A DNA stretch of 21,700 bases from an uncultured Christensenellaceae bacterium. Its GTDB lineage: Bacteria; Bacillota; Clostridia; Christensenellales; Pumilibacteraceae. The notes beneath the pieces were generated by a model. It did no database searches, was not told the DNA's origin, and worked only from the letters and a program-made list of their open reading frames with translations. A program made the position numbers and the translations under genes. The stretch spans positions 1-21,700 of the forward strand of contig CAJUKR010000027.1 of NCBI GenBank assembly GCA_910587025.1, read 5' to 3'. Shown piece after piece: positions 1 to 7,981 of the stretch; the stretch's first letter is position 1; every line of letters begins with the position of its first letter.

Positions 1-1846
1 ACTTCCCGCCCTCTGCTATACTCTGCGGGTTGCTTCCTTCCGTTGTGTATGTCCAGGTGTAATTGCTTAAGCCCGAACTGCTTTTGGATATGATCAGTTT
101 ATATCCTTTCTTATCCGAGTTGATCTGACCCAACGCCGTGTCGAAGTCGTAGTTTTCGTCGCTGTTGCCCGTTCCTATAATTACAGGCTTAAGACGGTAC
201 GTCCCTGCTTTATACCTTCCTTCGAACGCATTAATATCTTTGTTTACCTTAAATGTATATGTTCCGTCTTCATTCTCCGTCTTTTCGTTTATCTGCGTCC
301 GTCTGTCGCCGCTTTCATCGCTTACTTCTATTCGAACATCCACCGAGTCTCCGCCGAATATCCCGCCTATAGTGATTGTTCCGCTCGCGTCATCGTCAGC
401 ATTCCAACTCCATATGTTATTCTTCGTTGTTGTGCTTGTCAATGTAAGTTGCGATTTCTTTACGTCGAATTCAAGGGTAGTCGTATCCGTCCCAGTATCA
501 CGGAAAAGCCATGTATCGGCAGTCGTATCGTCTATAATAGGTTTCGCTTTCAAAGTTATTTTGTACTTTCCCGACTCGGTGAAAGTGAACGATGCGTCCG
601 TACACGACGGAGACTCGTAACTGCCGGTGCCCGGTAACGCAACGCTCCGTTCTATCTTCTCGATCTTCATCTTGTCCGCGTCAAACCCGCTGAAACCCAT
701 GCTGCTTACCGTATGACTCGTACTGTCGTAAGTATATTCCGTCGTTATCAATGCGGGCTTTCGGATTACGTTTTTAATCGCTTCCGTAAGATTGAAATGC
801 ACTGCGGGACGAACTCCGCGCACATAGCTCAAGTCGCCGCCGTTGTACATACCCGTCATATGCAAGCGATATGCGGCGTCATAACCGTAATAACCGCCCG
901 AACGCAACCACGCGGCCTCGCTGGCGGTATGAGATAATTGATTTACGCTTAACTGCCAAATCGACGATCCGTTGTTTATATTGTCCGTCATTCCCGTTTC
1001 CGATGCGGACGGCAACCAAATATAATCCTCTCCCCACGCATCATAACGTTTTCCGTCATATGTATCCGCAGGCTGATAGTTGACACTGCCACACCAACCG
1101 CTCGAAAGCGCACCCAATGCGTCGTTAGGCAAATTATAATTATCGCCGAGAGGTTTTGTTCTGCCTATCTGCGTTTCCGTCCGCTGATATTGTATGTTTT
1201 TCGGCTGTACAAGATATCGTCTCGCAAACCCTTCTTCGTCAGTATCGTTGAATAAACTCCAGTCCGTATGCGTTAGCAAATGATTGCGGATTGTACTGCG
1301 ACCGTACATGTTATTACCTTTCGTATTTTTACTGTCGGAATAATACTCGGACTCGCCCAAATCATCGGCAAGGTACAATGTCATGACAACATTTTCATTT
1401 CCGTCGATATTCGCAAGCGTCAATGAAGCGACCGTCCAATCTTTACTGTCCAATTTCACTACCAAACCGTCATTCGCATTGCCAACTTTCGCATTTATAA
1501 CCGACGCGGGTACGACATAATACGGCATACCTTTCTCCGCGGTGTTCGGCGAATTCTTACCGTACGTATTATAATCTTTCGTTCCGTTCGCCTTGATATA
1601 TCCGGCGGGATCGTCACTGCCGAAAAGTTTTTCCATAAGATCGAACACAACGTCATAGTTGAATTTTCCGTCGGCGGTATTCCAAAGTTCTTCGCCGTTG
1701 CCCGCCTTTATCGCGCCCGATGAGTTCGTCAAACCCTCCGCGGTTTTTACGTTATCCGTAAAAGAAAAAACGGAAACGACGGCAAAAAGAAAAAACAGTA
1801 ATAAAACCACCGTACATGCAAAATTCTTTAAGATATAATTTTTCAT
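1..1846 (-). CDS. Large secreted/surface protein, N-terminal part (3' end outside window)
   Basis: An uninterrupted reading frame of 615 codons runs from the ATG at 1846 to the left edge with no stop, so this is a partial gene. The start is supported by GGGAG seven to eight bases upstream. The N-terminus (MKNYILKN, then a hydrophobic stretch at about residues 11-30) looks like a Sec signal peptide. Around residues 275-350 there are WLPSASETG, WLRSGGYYG and VRGVRPAVHFNL, the W-L-[PR]-S / G-V-R-P-A pattern I associate with DUF6273-like domains of Firmicute surface proteins. Beyond that, Thr/Ser/Asp-rich beta-strand-like sequence (for example ITTEYTYDSTSHTVSSMGF) resembles Ig-like or MBG-type repeats. 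No catalytic motif is visible. The likely location is outside the membrane; whether it is anchored cannot be told without the C-terminus. It is the only gene downstream of the repeat-bracketed promoter at 1976-2004. The domain naming is from memory of family patterns and is uncertain. Confidence 0.85.
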   Translation of the reverse strand, partial: MKNYILKNFACTVVLLLFFLFAVVSVFSFTDNVKTAEGLTNSSGAIKAGNGEELWNTADGKFNYDVVFDLMEKLFGSDDPAGYIKANGTKDYNTYGKNSPNTAEKGMPYYVVPASVINAKVGNANDGLVVKLDSKDWTVASLTLANIDGNENVVMTLYLADDLGESEYYSDSKNTKGNNMYGRSTIRNHLLTHTDWSLFNDTDEEGFARRYLVQPKNIQYQRTETQIGRTKPLGDNYNLPNDALGALSSGWCGSVNYQPADTYDGKRYDAWGEDYIWLPSASETGMTDNINNGSSIWQLSVNQLSHTASEAAWLRSGGYYGYDAAYRLHMTGMYNGGDLSYVRGVRPAVHFNLTEAIKNVIRKPALITTEYTYDSTSHTVSSMGFSGFDADKMKIEKIERSVALPGTGSYESPSCTDASFTFTESGKYKITLKAKPIIDDTTADTWLFRDTGTDTTTLEFDVKKSQLTLTSTTTKNNIWSWNADDDASGTITIGGIFGGDSVDVRIEVSDESGDRRTQINEKTENEDGTYTFKVNKDINAFEGRYKAGTYRLKPVIIGTGNSDENYDFDTALGQINSDKKGYKLIISKSSSGLSNYTWTYTTEGSNPQSIAEGGK

Positions 1847-1931
1847 GAGTTTTCTCCCGATCTCCCCGATCTTAAGTCCGAAATGATTTTCAACAACAAA
1901 ATAATGCAGACTTTTTATTTTTTGTTATTAC

Positions 1932-1972
1932 AAAACGGTACGCCTATGTATAGATATGTGTACCGATACGAT
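1932..1972. repeat. 41-bp repeat, copy A, left of the surface-protein promoter
   Basis: Copy A starts AAAACGGTAC and ends GTACCGATACGAT. It matches copy B (2069-2109) at 36 of 41 positions in direct orientation. The 30-bp core (1936-1965, CGGTAC...GTACCG) is itself a near-palindrome (24/30). It matches the reverse complement of the copy B core at 27/30, including an exact 21-base block (1945-1965 against the complement of 2073-2093). So the cores are inverted while the short flanks are direct. It could be a site-specific recombination site or an operator. Confidence 0.8.
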
Positions 1973-1975
1973 ATT

Positions 1976-2004
1976 ATTTTAATATCCTAAAGGAAATAAG
2001 TCAA
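1976..2004 (-). promoter_or_regulatory. Sigma-A promoter for the surface-protein gene, inside the repeat pair
   Basis: On the minus strand the -35 box TTGACT (1999-2004) is followed after exactly 17 bases by the -10 box TAAAAT (1976-1981). Transcription would begin near 1969, read through copy A and reach the ATG at 1846. It points at the secreted-protein gene in the orientation present here. The promoter lies completely between the two repeat copies. Confidence 0.7.
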
Positions 2005-2068
2005 CCGTTTTTATGAGTTTTTACGGAATTATAAAGATTTTGTCGCTTTTTCTGTTCGAGATCAAGCA

Positions 2069-2109
2069 AAAACGGTACACATATCTATACATATATGTAC
2101 CGATACGAT
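2069..2109. repeat. 41-bp repeat, copy B, right of the surface-protein promoter
   Basis: This is the second copy of the element described for 1932-1972, with the same length and a centre-to-centre distance of 137 bp. Its core CGGTAC...GTACCG spans 2073-2102. The asymmetric core bases read in the opposite direction from copy A. Confidence 0.8.
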
Positions 2110-2143
2110 CGCGTTGCAAATGATTTTTATAACACATTTACAT

Positions 2144-2181
2144 AAAAAACAGACCGTGTAATTTTACACGGTCTGTTTTTT
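2144..2181 (-). terminator. Bidirectional intrinsic terminator after glgP
   Basis: ACAGACCGTGTA (2149-2160) pairs perfectly with TACACGGTCTGT (2165-2176) around a 4-base loop, flanked by A-runs on the left and T-runs on the right. It therefore ends minus-strand transcripts from glgP 18 bases after the stop, and it can also stop plus-strand transcripts. Confidence 0.92.
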
Positions 2182-2198
2182 ATAATTTCAGCTATACT

Positions 2199-4520
2199 TT
2201 ATTTCACATGCCAAATCTCTTCGGCATACTCTGCAATCGCGCGATCGGACGAGAATTTTCCCGCATGCGCCATATTCATAATGCTCTTCGTATAGAACGC
2301 ATCCGTTCCGTAATCGGCGTTTGCGATCGCCTTGACGCGGACATAGTCTTTGAAATCGTAAAGACTCATATAATTGTCTTCTCCGCGAAGTTTATCGAAA
2401 ATCGAATGCAACATGCCCGTACCGTTATCGTTGAAAGTACCGTTCACAAGCGTATCCATAATGCGATGAATTACGGGATCGTTGTCATAGTATTCCCACG
2501 GATGATAACCCGGACGTCTTTCTTTAACCTCGTCGACAGACGCGCCGAAGATATATTCGTTTTCGACGCCTGCTTCTTCGGCGATCTCTATATTCGCGCC
2601 GTCCATAGTGCCGAGCGTAACGGTTCCGTTTAGCATGAATTTCATATTGCCCGTGCCCGACGCTTCCATTCCGGCAAGAGAGATCTGTTCGGAAATATCC
2701 GCCGCTGAAACAATGAGTTCGGCATACGACACATTATAATTCGTGACAAAAACAACTTTCATTTTATCCTGCATATCCGGATCGCGATTAACCATATCTG
2801 CGATGCAATTTATGAACTTCATAATGGCTTTTGCGTGATAATATCCGGGAGCCGCCTTTGCACCGAAGATAAAAGCGGTAGGTTTGAAATCGGGCATTCT
2901 GCCCTCTTTGATCTCGTAATAGAAATAAATAATGGACAGAGCATTGAGCAACTGACGCTTATATTCGTGCATGCGCTTGACCTGAATGTCAAAGCAGAAA
3001 TCGGGATTGAGTTCGATACCCTCATGCACTTTGATATAATCGGCAAGCCGCTGTTTATTAGCCCGTTTGACTTCTTTGAACTGTTTGATAAACTCGGCGT
3101 CTTTTGCGTACTTCGCAAGCTTTTTCAATTCGGTAAGATCGGTGACGTAGCCGTTTCCGATCTTGCTTTCGATCAGATCGCAGAGTTTTCCGTTGCAAAG
3201 TCTGAGCCAACGGCGCGGAGTGATGCCGTTTGTCTTATTGACAAATCTGTCCGGATACATCGCATACCAGTTTTTGAACACGTCGGTCTTGAGTATATTG
3301 GTATGAACTTCTGCAACGCCGTTCGTCGTATGCGCGACATAAATCGCAAGGCGCGCCATGTGAATTCTGCCGTTATCGAGGATATTGTAATTCCAGGTAT
3401 CGGGAACGCGCATTGCGGAAAGTTCGAAATTGAGTTTTTTCTGTATCTCTTCTATAACGGCGTAAACTTCGGGAAGAATACGCTTAAACAAATCGATGTC
3501 CCACTTTTCGAGCGCTTCGCCCATAATAGTGTGATTCGTGAAAGCAAACGTCTTGTGAGCTACGGCAAAGGCTTCCTCGAAAGTCAGTCCCTCGTGTTCG
3601 AGGTTCAGAATGAGCTCGGGAATAGCGACAACGGGATGAGTATCGTTGAGCTGAACGGCGCGAAGTTCGCCGAAGTGCGAGAAATCGGTACCGTACTTTT
3701 TCTTGTACTCGCGAACGATATCTTTTATCGATGCGCTTACGAAGAAATACTGCTGACGAAGACGGAGCGTCTTGCCTTCCACGCGCTCGTCGTTCGGATA
3801 AAGAACGTACGAGATTATTTCTGCGGCGTTCTTCTCCGAAAGCGCGTTCGCATAATGCATATTGTTGAACTCGATATAATCGAGCTTATTTATAGGTTCG
3901 CTCTGCCACAAACGAAGAGTATTGACTACTTTCCCGCCGTAGCCTATGATCGGGAAATCGTAAGGCACCGCCTTGACTTTCATATCGGCAAAGGAAACGA
4001 TCTGCGTAAGATCGTCGTGTCTTACCGACCAGGGATCGCCGCAAGTAGTCCAATCGTCCACCGTTTCCACCTGAAAACCGTTTACGAAAGACTGCTTGAA
4101 CAAGCCGTACTTATATCTGATGCCGTAGCCGTTCAAAGGCACGTTTTCGGTCGCCGCGGACTCGAGATAACAAGCCGCAAGTCTTCCGAGACCGCCGTTT
4201 CCGAGCGCAGAGTCGGGAATATTCTCGAAACTGCGTATATCGATACCGCGTTCGGCAAGTATTTTTTCCACCTCGTCCAGTTCTCCGAGATTGAGAAGAT
4301 TGGAGAATATCGATCTTCCGACGAGATACTCCGCGCTCATATAGTACGCGCGCTTTTTTTCCGCCTGCTTTTCGTCGGTTTTGCGCCAAAGAGAATTGAT
4401 ATTACGCATTACCGCTTTTGAAAGAGCGTTGTAAAGCTGGCGATCAGTCGCCTTTTCGAGCGTCGTCGAATAATCGTACGACAGCATTTGTTCCATTGTG
4501 TCGATTATCTTATTAGGCAC
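2199..4520 (-). CDS. glgP: Glycogen/maltodextrin phosphorylase (GT35)
   Basis: Cytoplasmic pyridoxal-phosphate enzyme that releases glucose 1-phosphate from the non-reducing ends of alpha-1,4-glucans. The 773 residues are near, slightly below, the usual 790-850 for the family. The PLP site EASGTGNMKFMLNG is intact with Lys627 as the Schiff-base residue, followed by GTMDGANIEI. The early segment YYMSAEYLVGRS and the NGGLGRLAACYLES block are typical phosphorylase signatures. The start is a GTG at 4520 with AAGGAG ten bases upstream; the in-frame ATG eight codons later (4496) lies too far from that site. It follows malQ by 31 bp and shares its promoter, as in many clostridial glucan-catabolism operons. 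The choice between glycogen and maltodextrin as main substrate cannot be made from sequence; a neighbouring malQ with no glg synthesis genes in the window fits maltodextrin or storage-glycogen breakdown. Confidence 0.97.
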   Translation of the reverse strand: MPNKIIDTMEQMLSYDYSTTLEKATDRQLYNALSKAVMRNINSLWRKTDEKQAEKKRAYYMSAEYLVGRSIFSNLLNLGELDEVEKILAERGIDIRSFENIPDSALGNGGLGRLAACYLESAATENVPLNGYGIRYKYGLFKQSFVNGFQVETVDDWTTCGDPWSVRHDDLTQIVSFADMKVKAVPYDFPIIGYGGKVVNTLRLWQSEPINKLDYIEFNNMHYANALSEKNAAEIISYVLYPNDERVEGKTLRLRQQYFFVSASIKDIVREYKKKYGTDFSHFGELRAVQLNDTHPVVAIPELILNLEHEGLTFEEAFAVAHKTFAFTNHTIMGEALEKWDIDLFKRILPEVYAVIEEIQKKLNFELSAMRVPDTWNYNILDNGRIHMARLAIYVAHTTNGVAEVHTNILKTDVFKNWYAMYPDRFVNKTNGITPRRWLRLCNGKLCDLIESKIGNGYVTDLTELKKLAKYAKDAEFIKQFKEVKRANKQRLADYIKVHEGIELNPDFCFDIQVKRMHEYKRQLLNALSIIYFYYEIKEGRMPDFKPTAFIFGAKAAPGYYHAKAIMKFINCIADMVNRDPDMQDKMKVVFVTNYNVSYAELIVSAADISEQISLAGMEASGTGNMKFMLNGTVTLGTMDGANIEIAEEAGVENEYIFGASVDEVKERRPGYHPWEYYDNDPVIHRIMDTLVNGTFNDNGTGMLHSIFDKLRGEDNYMSLYDFKDYVRVKAIANADYGTDAFYTKSIMNMAHAGKFSSDRAIAEYAEEIWHVK

Positions 4521-4551
4521 TTGAGATTATCTCCTTAGATATTTTTTCAAA

Positions 4552-6048
4552 TCAACGACCGTACTTTTCGGTCAAATTACGAATATGCGCCGCAAGGTCG
4601 TTTCCGCCGAAATCAGGAATACGATAACTCCAATTGTCGGTCGAAAGCGTCGACGGCATATTGATTCTTCCCTCTCCGCCGATTTTCAACCAATCCTGAA
4701 GTGGGATTATCGAACAAACGGCTTTCGACTTAAAACACAGTTCGATTATCGCGTCGCAGATCTGCTCGTCCGTATCGGTCGGAAGCGGAAGATCCGTATA
4801 TTCCAGTTCGCGGCGAAGCGTATATAACACCCGATCGCGATTTTGTCCGAGCTTGTTTACAAACCCAAGCAGCGTGTCGTTATCGTGCGTACCGGTATAA
4901 GCCACGCAATTTTCACTTGTATAATTATGCGGCAAATACTCGTTGGTTTCTCCGGAATCGAAAGCGAATTGCAAAACTTTCATGCCGGGATATCCGACTT
5001 CGGCAAACATTCTGCGCGCCGAATCGTCGAGAATACCGAGGTCTTCGGCAATGACCTCCATTTTTCCGAGCCCGCGCTCGAGTTCCGCAAACATGGGAGC
5101 AGACGGACCGTCCACCCATTGTCCGCGTTCCGCGGTTGGGTCGCCGAACGGGATCTCGCAATATCTGTCGAAGCCTCGGAAATGATCGATACGCACAACA
5201 TCGAAAAGCGAAAAACATTTCTTCAGTCGTTCTTTCCACCAGTCGAATCCGTCGGACGCGATCCTGTTCCAATCGTAGATCGGATTTCCCCACAGCTGTC
5301 CCGTAACCGAGAAAGCATCGGGCGGGCAACCTGCGACAACCGTCGGTCTCATATCATTATCGAGTTTGACCATATCCGGACGAGTCCAGCACTCCACGCT
5401 GTCGTAGGCTATATATATCGGCATATCGCCGATTATTTTTATGCCCTTATCATTCGCATACGTCTTAAGCGAACGCCACTGCGAATCGAACTCGAACTGA
5501 CACCACTGCCGAAACATGATCTCATCGGCATGAGCAACGGAGAAAGCCGCCAAAGCGTCGGCGTTACGGAATTTATACGCATCGTCCCACTCGTTCCACG
5601 ATCGAAATTCGTGGAATTGCTTAAGCGCGCAAAAAAGCGCGTAATCGGCATATTCGCCGCTTTTTACGAACGCGGTGAATTTTTTATCCGACTTGTCAAA
5701 TCTGTCGAACGCTTTACGGAGAAGCGAAAAACGTTCGCGAAAAAGCCGTTCGTAATCGATACGACAGGACGGCGCGGTAATGTGAGGCGCAAGTTCCTCC
5801 GTCGTCAACAGACCTTTTTCGGCAAGGATATCGAGATCGATGAAGTACTCGTTCCCCGCGCTGCTACACGACGATTGATAGGGCGAATCGCCGTAGCCGG
5901 TCGGAACGAGCGGCAACACCTGCCAGTACTTCTGTCCCGCATCGGACAAAAAGTCCGCGAACTCATACGAGGATCGCCCCAAACCGCCAATGCCGTATTT
6001 GCACGGCAACGCGGCAATATGCAATAGTATTCCGCTGCTTCTCTGCAT
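4552..6048 (-). CDS. malQ: 4-alpha-glucanotransferase (amylomaltase, GH77)
   Basis: Transfers alpha-1,4-glucan segments between maltodextrins, releasing glucose and lengthening chains that GlgP can then phosphorolyse. The 498-aa protein has the full GH77 set: N-terminal RSSGILLHIAALP, GDMPIYIAYDS, nucleophile Asp288 in VRIDHFRGF, acid/base Glu335 in VIAEDLG, and Asp389 in TGTHDND. The reading frame opens two codons earlier with a TTG at 6054, but the ATG at 6048 gives the usual family start (MxRSSGILL) and is preferred. There is no strong Shine-Dalgarno sequence before either, so initiation may be modest or helped by the short leader. It is first gene of the malQ-glgP operon, driven by the promoter at 6082-6110. 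Confidence 0.96.
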   Translation of the reverse strand: MQRSSGILLHIAALPCKYGIGGLGRSSYEFADFLSDAGQKYWQVLPLVPTGYGDSPYQSSCSSAGNEYFIDLDILAEKGLLTTEELAPHITAPSCRIDYERLFRERFSLLRKAFDRFDKSDKKFTAFVKSGEYADYALFCALKQFHEFRSWNEWDDAYKFRNADALAAFSVAHADEIMFRQWCQFEFDSQWRSLKTYANDKGIKIIGDMPIYIAYDSVECWTRPDMVKLDNDMRPTVVAGCPPDAFSVTGQLWGNPIYDWNRIASDGFDWWKERLKKCFSLFDVVRIDHFRGFDRYCEIPFGDPTAERGQWVDGPSAPMFAELERGLGKMEVIAEDLGILDDSARRMFAEVGYPGMKVLQFAFDSGETNEYLPHNYTSENCVAYTGTHDNDTLLGFVNKLGQNRDRVLYTLRRELEYTDLPLPTDTDEQICDAIIELCFKSKAVCSIIPLQDWLKIGGEGRINMPSTLSTDNWSYRIPDFGGNDLAAHIRNLTEKYGR

Positions 6049-6058
6049 ACACAAAAAC

Positions 6059-6074
6059 GCTTTTTCGAAAAAGC
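6059..6074. promoter_or_regulatory. Perfect 16-bp palindrome at the malQ transcription start
   Basis: GCTTTTTCGAAAAAGC is fully self-complementary. It sits at the predicted +1 (about 6075) and inside the roughly 27-base leader of malQ. It may be an operator for a glucan-responsive repressor or a 5' hairpin on the mRNA. No regulator is identifiable nearby. Confidence 0.4.
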
Positions 6075-6081
6075 CTATTGC

Positions 6082-6110
6082 ATTGTACCACCTTTGGCGA
6101 AATATGTCAA
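6082..6110 (-). promoter_or_regulatory. Sigma-A promoter of malQ-glgP
   Basis: The minus strand carries TTGACA (6105-6110), a 17-base spacer and TACAAT (6082-6087), matching consensus at 6/6 and 5/6. Start of transcription is predicted near 6075, giving a leader of about 27 bases. Confidence 0.85.
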
Positions 6111-6127
6111 TTATTATTTAACAAAAA

Positions 6128-6152
6128 TGGGTATTCGATTATCGAATACCCA
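6128..6152 (-). terminator. Intrinsic terminator overlapping the permease stop codon
   Basis: TGGGTATTCGA (6128-6138) pairs with TCGAATACCCA (6142-6152), an 11-bp perfect stem. On the minus strand it is followed by TTTTTG. The TAA stop of the permease gene is 6139-6141, exactly the 3-base loop, so the last codons form half of the hairpin. Confidence 0.82.
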
Positions 6153-6921
6153 GCCAAGAAATACGATTGGTCAGTTTTGTTATAATGCTACGCAGTATCG
6201 TTTCAAACAGGACGGACAGCAGTACGGCTACCACCACCCATGCAAACAGTCGACTGACATCGTACACAAGATTTTGATTGGCAAAATATATCTGCCTACC
6301 TATGCTCGGCACAGACGACGCGAGGACTTCGGCGGTTATGACCGCTTTGAGATTCATGCCGAAAGTTGCGGAAACGCTCGAAAGCGCATGCGGCAATGTA
6401 AGAGGAAGATACACCGTTCTTGCGCTGTGAAAAAATCCGGAGCCCATTTCGTCAAGCACATCGCAAAGCGCAGGATCGATATTTTCCGTCGCGGTCTTTA
6501 TATGCTCGTATATTATGGGAAATACAAGCATTATTCCTATCACGGACGGCAGAACGTTCGATCCCACCCAGATATACAGCAACAATACGAGCGCGGCGAC
6601 GGGAGTCGCGCGCATAACGGCATTTATCGGTCTCATTGCCGCCGAAAAGCCTTTGCTCTTACCCGCCGATATTCCGAGCGCGACGCCGAGAACAAAGCCT
6701 ATGCAATATCCTATAAGGCATCTCAGCAATGTGGAAAACAATGAAGCATAAAAAGTGCCCGTTGTAAACAATCCGAAGAATTCGGTCGCAACCGAAGAGA
6801 AAGTCGGAAGCACTACGGAAGAACCTATGATGCGCGCAATAAGTTCCCATGCCCCGAGGAGCAATAAAACAACGGCAACGGCAATCAGAGCATATTTATT
6901 TCTGCGTAAAGTTTCGACCAT
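6139..6921 (-). CDS. ABC transporter permease (SsuC/TauC-type)
   Basis: Inner-membrane permease of a binding-protein-dependent importer, 260 aa, the normal size for the SsuC/TauC/ThiX branch. About six hydrophobic segments are visible, beginning with residues 10-30. The cytoplasmic EAA-like coupling loop is DVLDEMGSGFFHSARTVYLP at about residues 155-175, followed by LPHALSSVSATFG, the surface where an ATPase would dock. The ATG overlaps the TAA of the preceding binding-protein gene by one base (TAATG) with no clear Shine-Dalgarno of its own, so translation is probably coupled. No ATPase gene follows: the terminator hairpin overlaps the stop codon and malQ comes next. The substrate is unknown; relatives carry sulfonates, nitrate-like anions or thiamine precursors. 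Confidence 0.92.
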   Translation of the reverse strand: MVETLRRNKYALIAVAVVLLLLGAWELIARIIGSSVVLPTFSSVATEFFGLFTTGTFYASLFSTLLRCLIGYCIGFVLGVALGISAGKSKGFSAAMRPINAVMRATPVAALVLLLYIWVGSNVLPSVIGIMLVFPIIYEHIKTATENIDPALCDVLDEMGSGFFHSARTVYLPLTLPHALSSVSATFGMNLKAVITAEVLASSVPSIGRQIYFANQNLVYDVSRLFAWVVVAVLLSVLFETILRSIITKLTNRISWLGIR

Positions 6922-7913
6922 TATACAAACAGATCGTCGGGCGCATTGCCGCCTATGCTCGCAATCAGCGTCTGAACGGCGGCTTTCGAATCGGATGAAT
7001 TACCGAACCTGACATTCATTTTCGAACAAGCCTTCGGAAGTATTGCCGACGGCAACGGAGCGTTTTCCATGTTACCGATTTTTTCCGCAACGGAAGCTAT
7101 GTCGTTGTTGAATTTTTCCACGCTCGACGCCACGCGTTCATTCAACTTATCGGCGAATGCTTTTTCGGTTTCATAGAAATCCGCGCGCACGAACATTCCC
7201 GCCATGGGAAAATCGTTCCCCGTAATTTCCTTATATATTTCGCTGACCGAGCCGAGAACGCGAAGCGGTTTCTTCCCGTTGGCTTTTATACTCGCCGCAG
7301 TGGCGGTAATGGCAGGCTCCGCAAACACAGCCGTAAGAGTATCGGTACTGTCGGCGGCGGTGCTTATAAAAGTCTGCTGAATAATACTCGCATCGCTCAC
7401 GCCGTCGAGCGTGACGGGATTCTCGGCATTGGCATACGAAAACAGATATTTTGCCGTCTGACCGGGGATAGCCTGCTCCCCTATGGTTTGTACGGTCTTT
7501 CCTCCGAACTGAGCGAGAAATTCCGCTGCGTCCGCGCAATCGTCGCGATCTTTATACAACGGATCGTTTGTAACGAAATACAATACGCCCCAACTTGTAA
7601 CGTTATGCAATTTATAATCATGCGTAAGCTCGCCTTTCTTATAGAGCGCATGAACGGCATTGCCTATGTTTACGGGTGCGACAATAAAGTCGGCTTCTCC
7701 GCTTATCATTTTCGTGCGGACGTTCGCTTCCGTTATTACCTCGTAGCTTACGTTTCTGTCGTCCAAACTTTCGCCCCACATATCAGCCAACGCCGCAAAC
7801 GGCGCGCCGTTGGGTGCAACTATACTTACATCGCCGCGTTCTCCGCAAGCGCCGAACAGGCAAAGCGATATTCCGAGCGCAATGACGAGCATTACCGAAA
7901 GAATTTTTTTCAT
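6921..7913 (-). CDS. ABC transporter substrate-binding lipoprotein (NMT1/TauA-like)
   Basis: The 330-aa extracellular solute receptor pairs with the downstream permease. The N-terminus is a lipoprotein signal: MKKILSVMLV, hydrophobic core, then LFGAC with the lipidated Cys at residue 23. I chose the ATG at 7913 rather than the in-frame ATG at 7949, because 7913 gives a proper signal peptide and has GGAG eight bases upstream. The mature part has the layout of periplasmic-binding-protein type II folds: VSIVAPNGAP near the N-terminus, GEADFIVAPVNIG, then the hinge region GVLYFVTNDPLY. This resembles the TauA/SsuA/NMT1 group. The ligand cannot be deduced. Expression is probably controlled by the divergent Crp/Fnr-type regulator through the palindrome at 7982-8005. 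Confidence 0.88.
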   Translation of the reverse strand: MKKILSVMLVIALGISLCLFGACGERGDVSIVAPNGAPFAALADMWGESLDDRNVSYEVITEANVRTKMISGEADFIVAPVNIGNAVHALYKKGELTHDYKLHNVTSWGVLYFVTNDPLYKDRDDCADAAEFLAQFGGKTVQTIGEQAIPGQTAKYLFSYANAENPVTLDGVSDASIIQQTFISTAADSTDTLTAVFAEPAITATAASIKANGKKPLRVLGSVSEIYKEITGNDFPMAGMFVRADFYETEKAFADKLNERVASSVEKFNNDIASVAEKIGNMENAPLPSAILPKACSKMNVRFGNSSDSKAAVQTLIASIGGNAPDDLFV

Positions 7914-7942
7914 AAATTTATCTCCGAAGCTATAATACATAT

Positions 7943-7971
7943 TTGACAACTTTCGGATATTATATTATAAT
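7943..7971 (+). promoter_or_regulatory. Consensus sigma-A promoter of the Crp/Fnr-type regulator
   Basis: TTGACA (7943-7948), a 17-base spacer and TATAAT (7966-7971) form a perfect consensus promoter on the plus strand. The start of transcription falls near 7978, so the palindrome at 7982-8005 lies just downstream of +1, where a bound regulator would block transcription. Confidence 0.88.
7959..7964 (-). promoter_or_regulatory. Predicted -10 box of the binding-protein/permease operon
   Basis: TATAAT on the minus strand places +1 near 7952. The hexamer 17 bases upstream (7982-7987, CGTAAT) is a poor -35 box and lies in the left arm of the palindrome, as expected for an activator-dependent class II promoter. 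A second TATAAT at 7964-7969 is an alternative. Confidence 0.5.
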
Positions 7972-7981
7972 CTAAAAAAAT

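Noticed and set aside
2835..4421. 528-codon plus-strand frame opposite glgP
   Set aside because: It is the antisense shadow of glgP, has no ribosome binding site, and glgP has intact catalytic motifs in its own frame.
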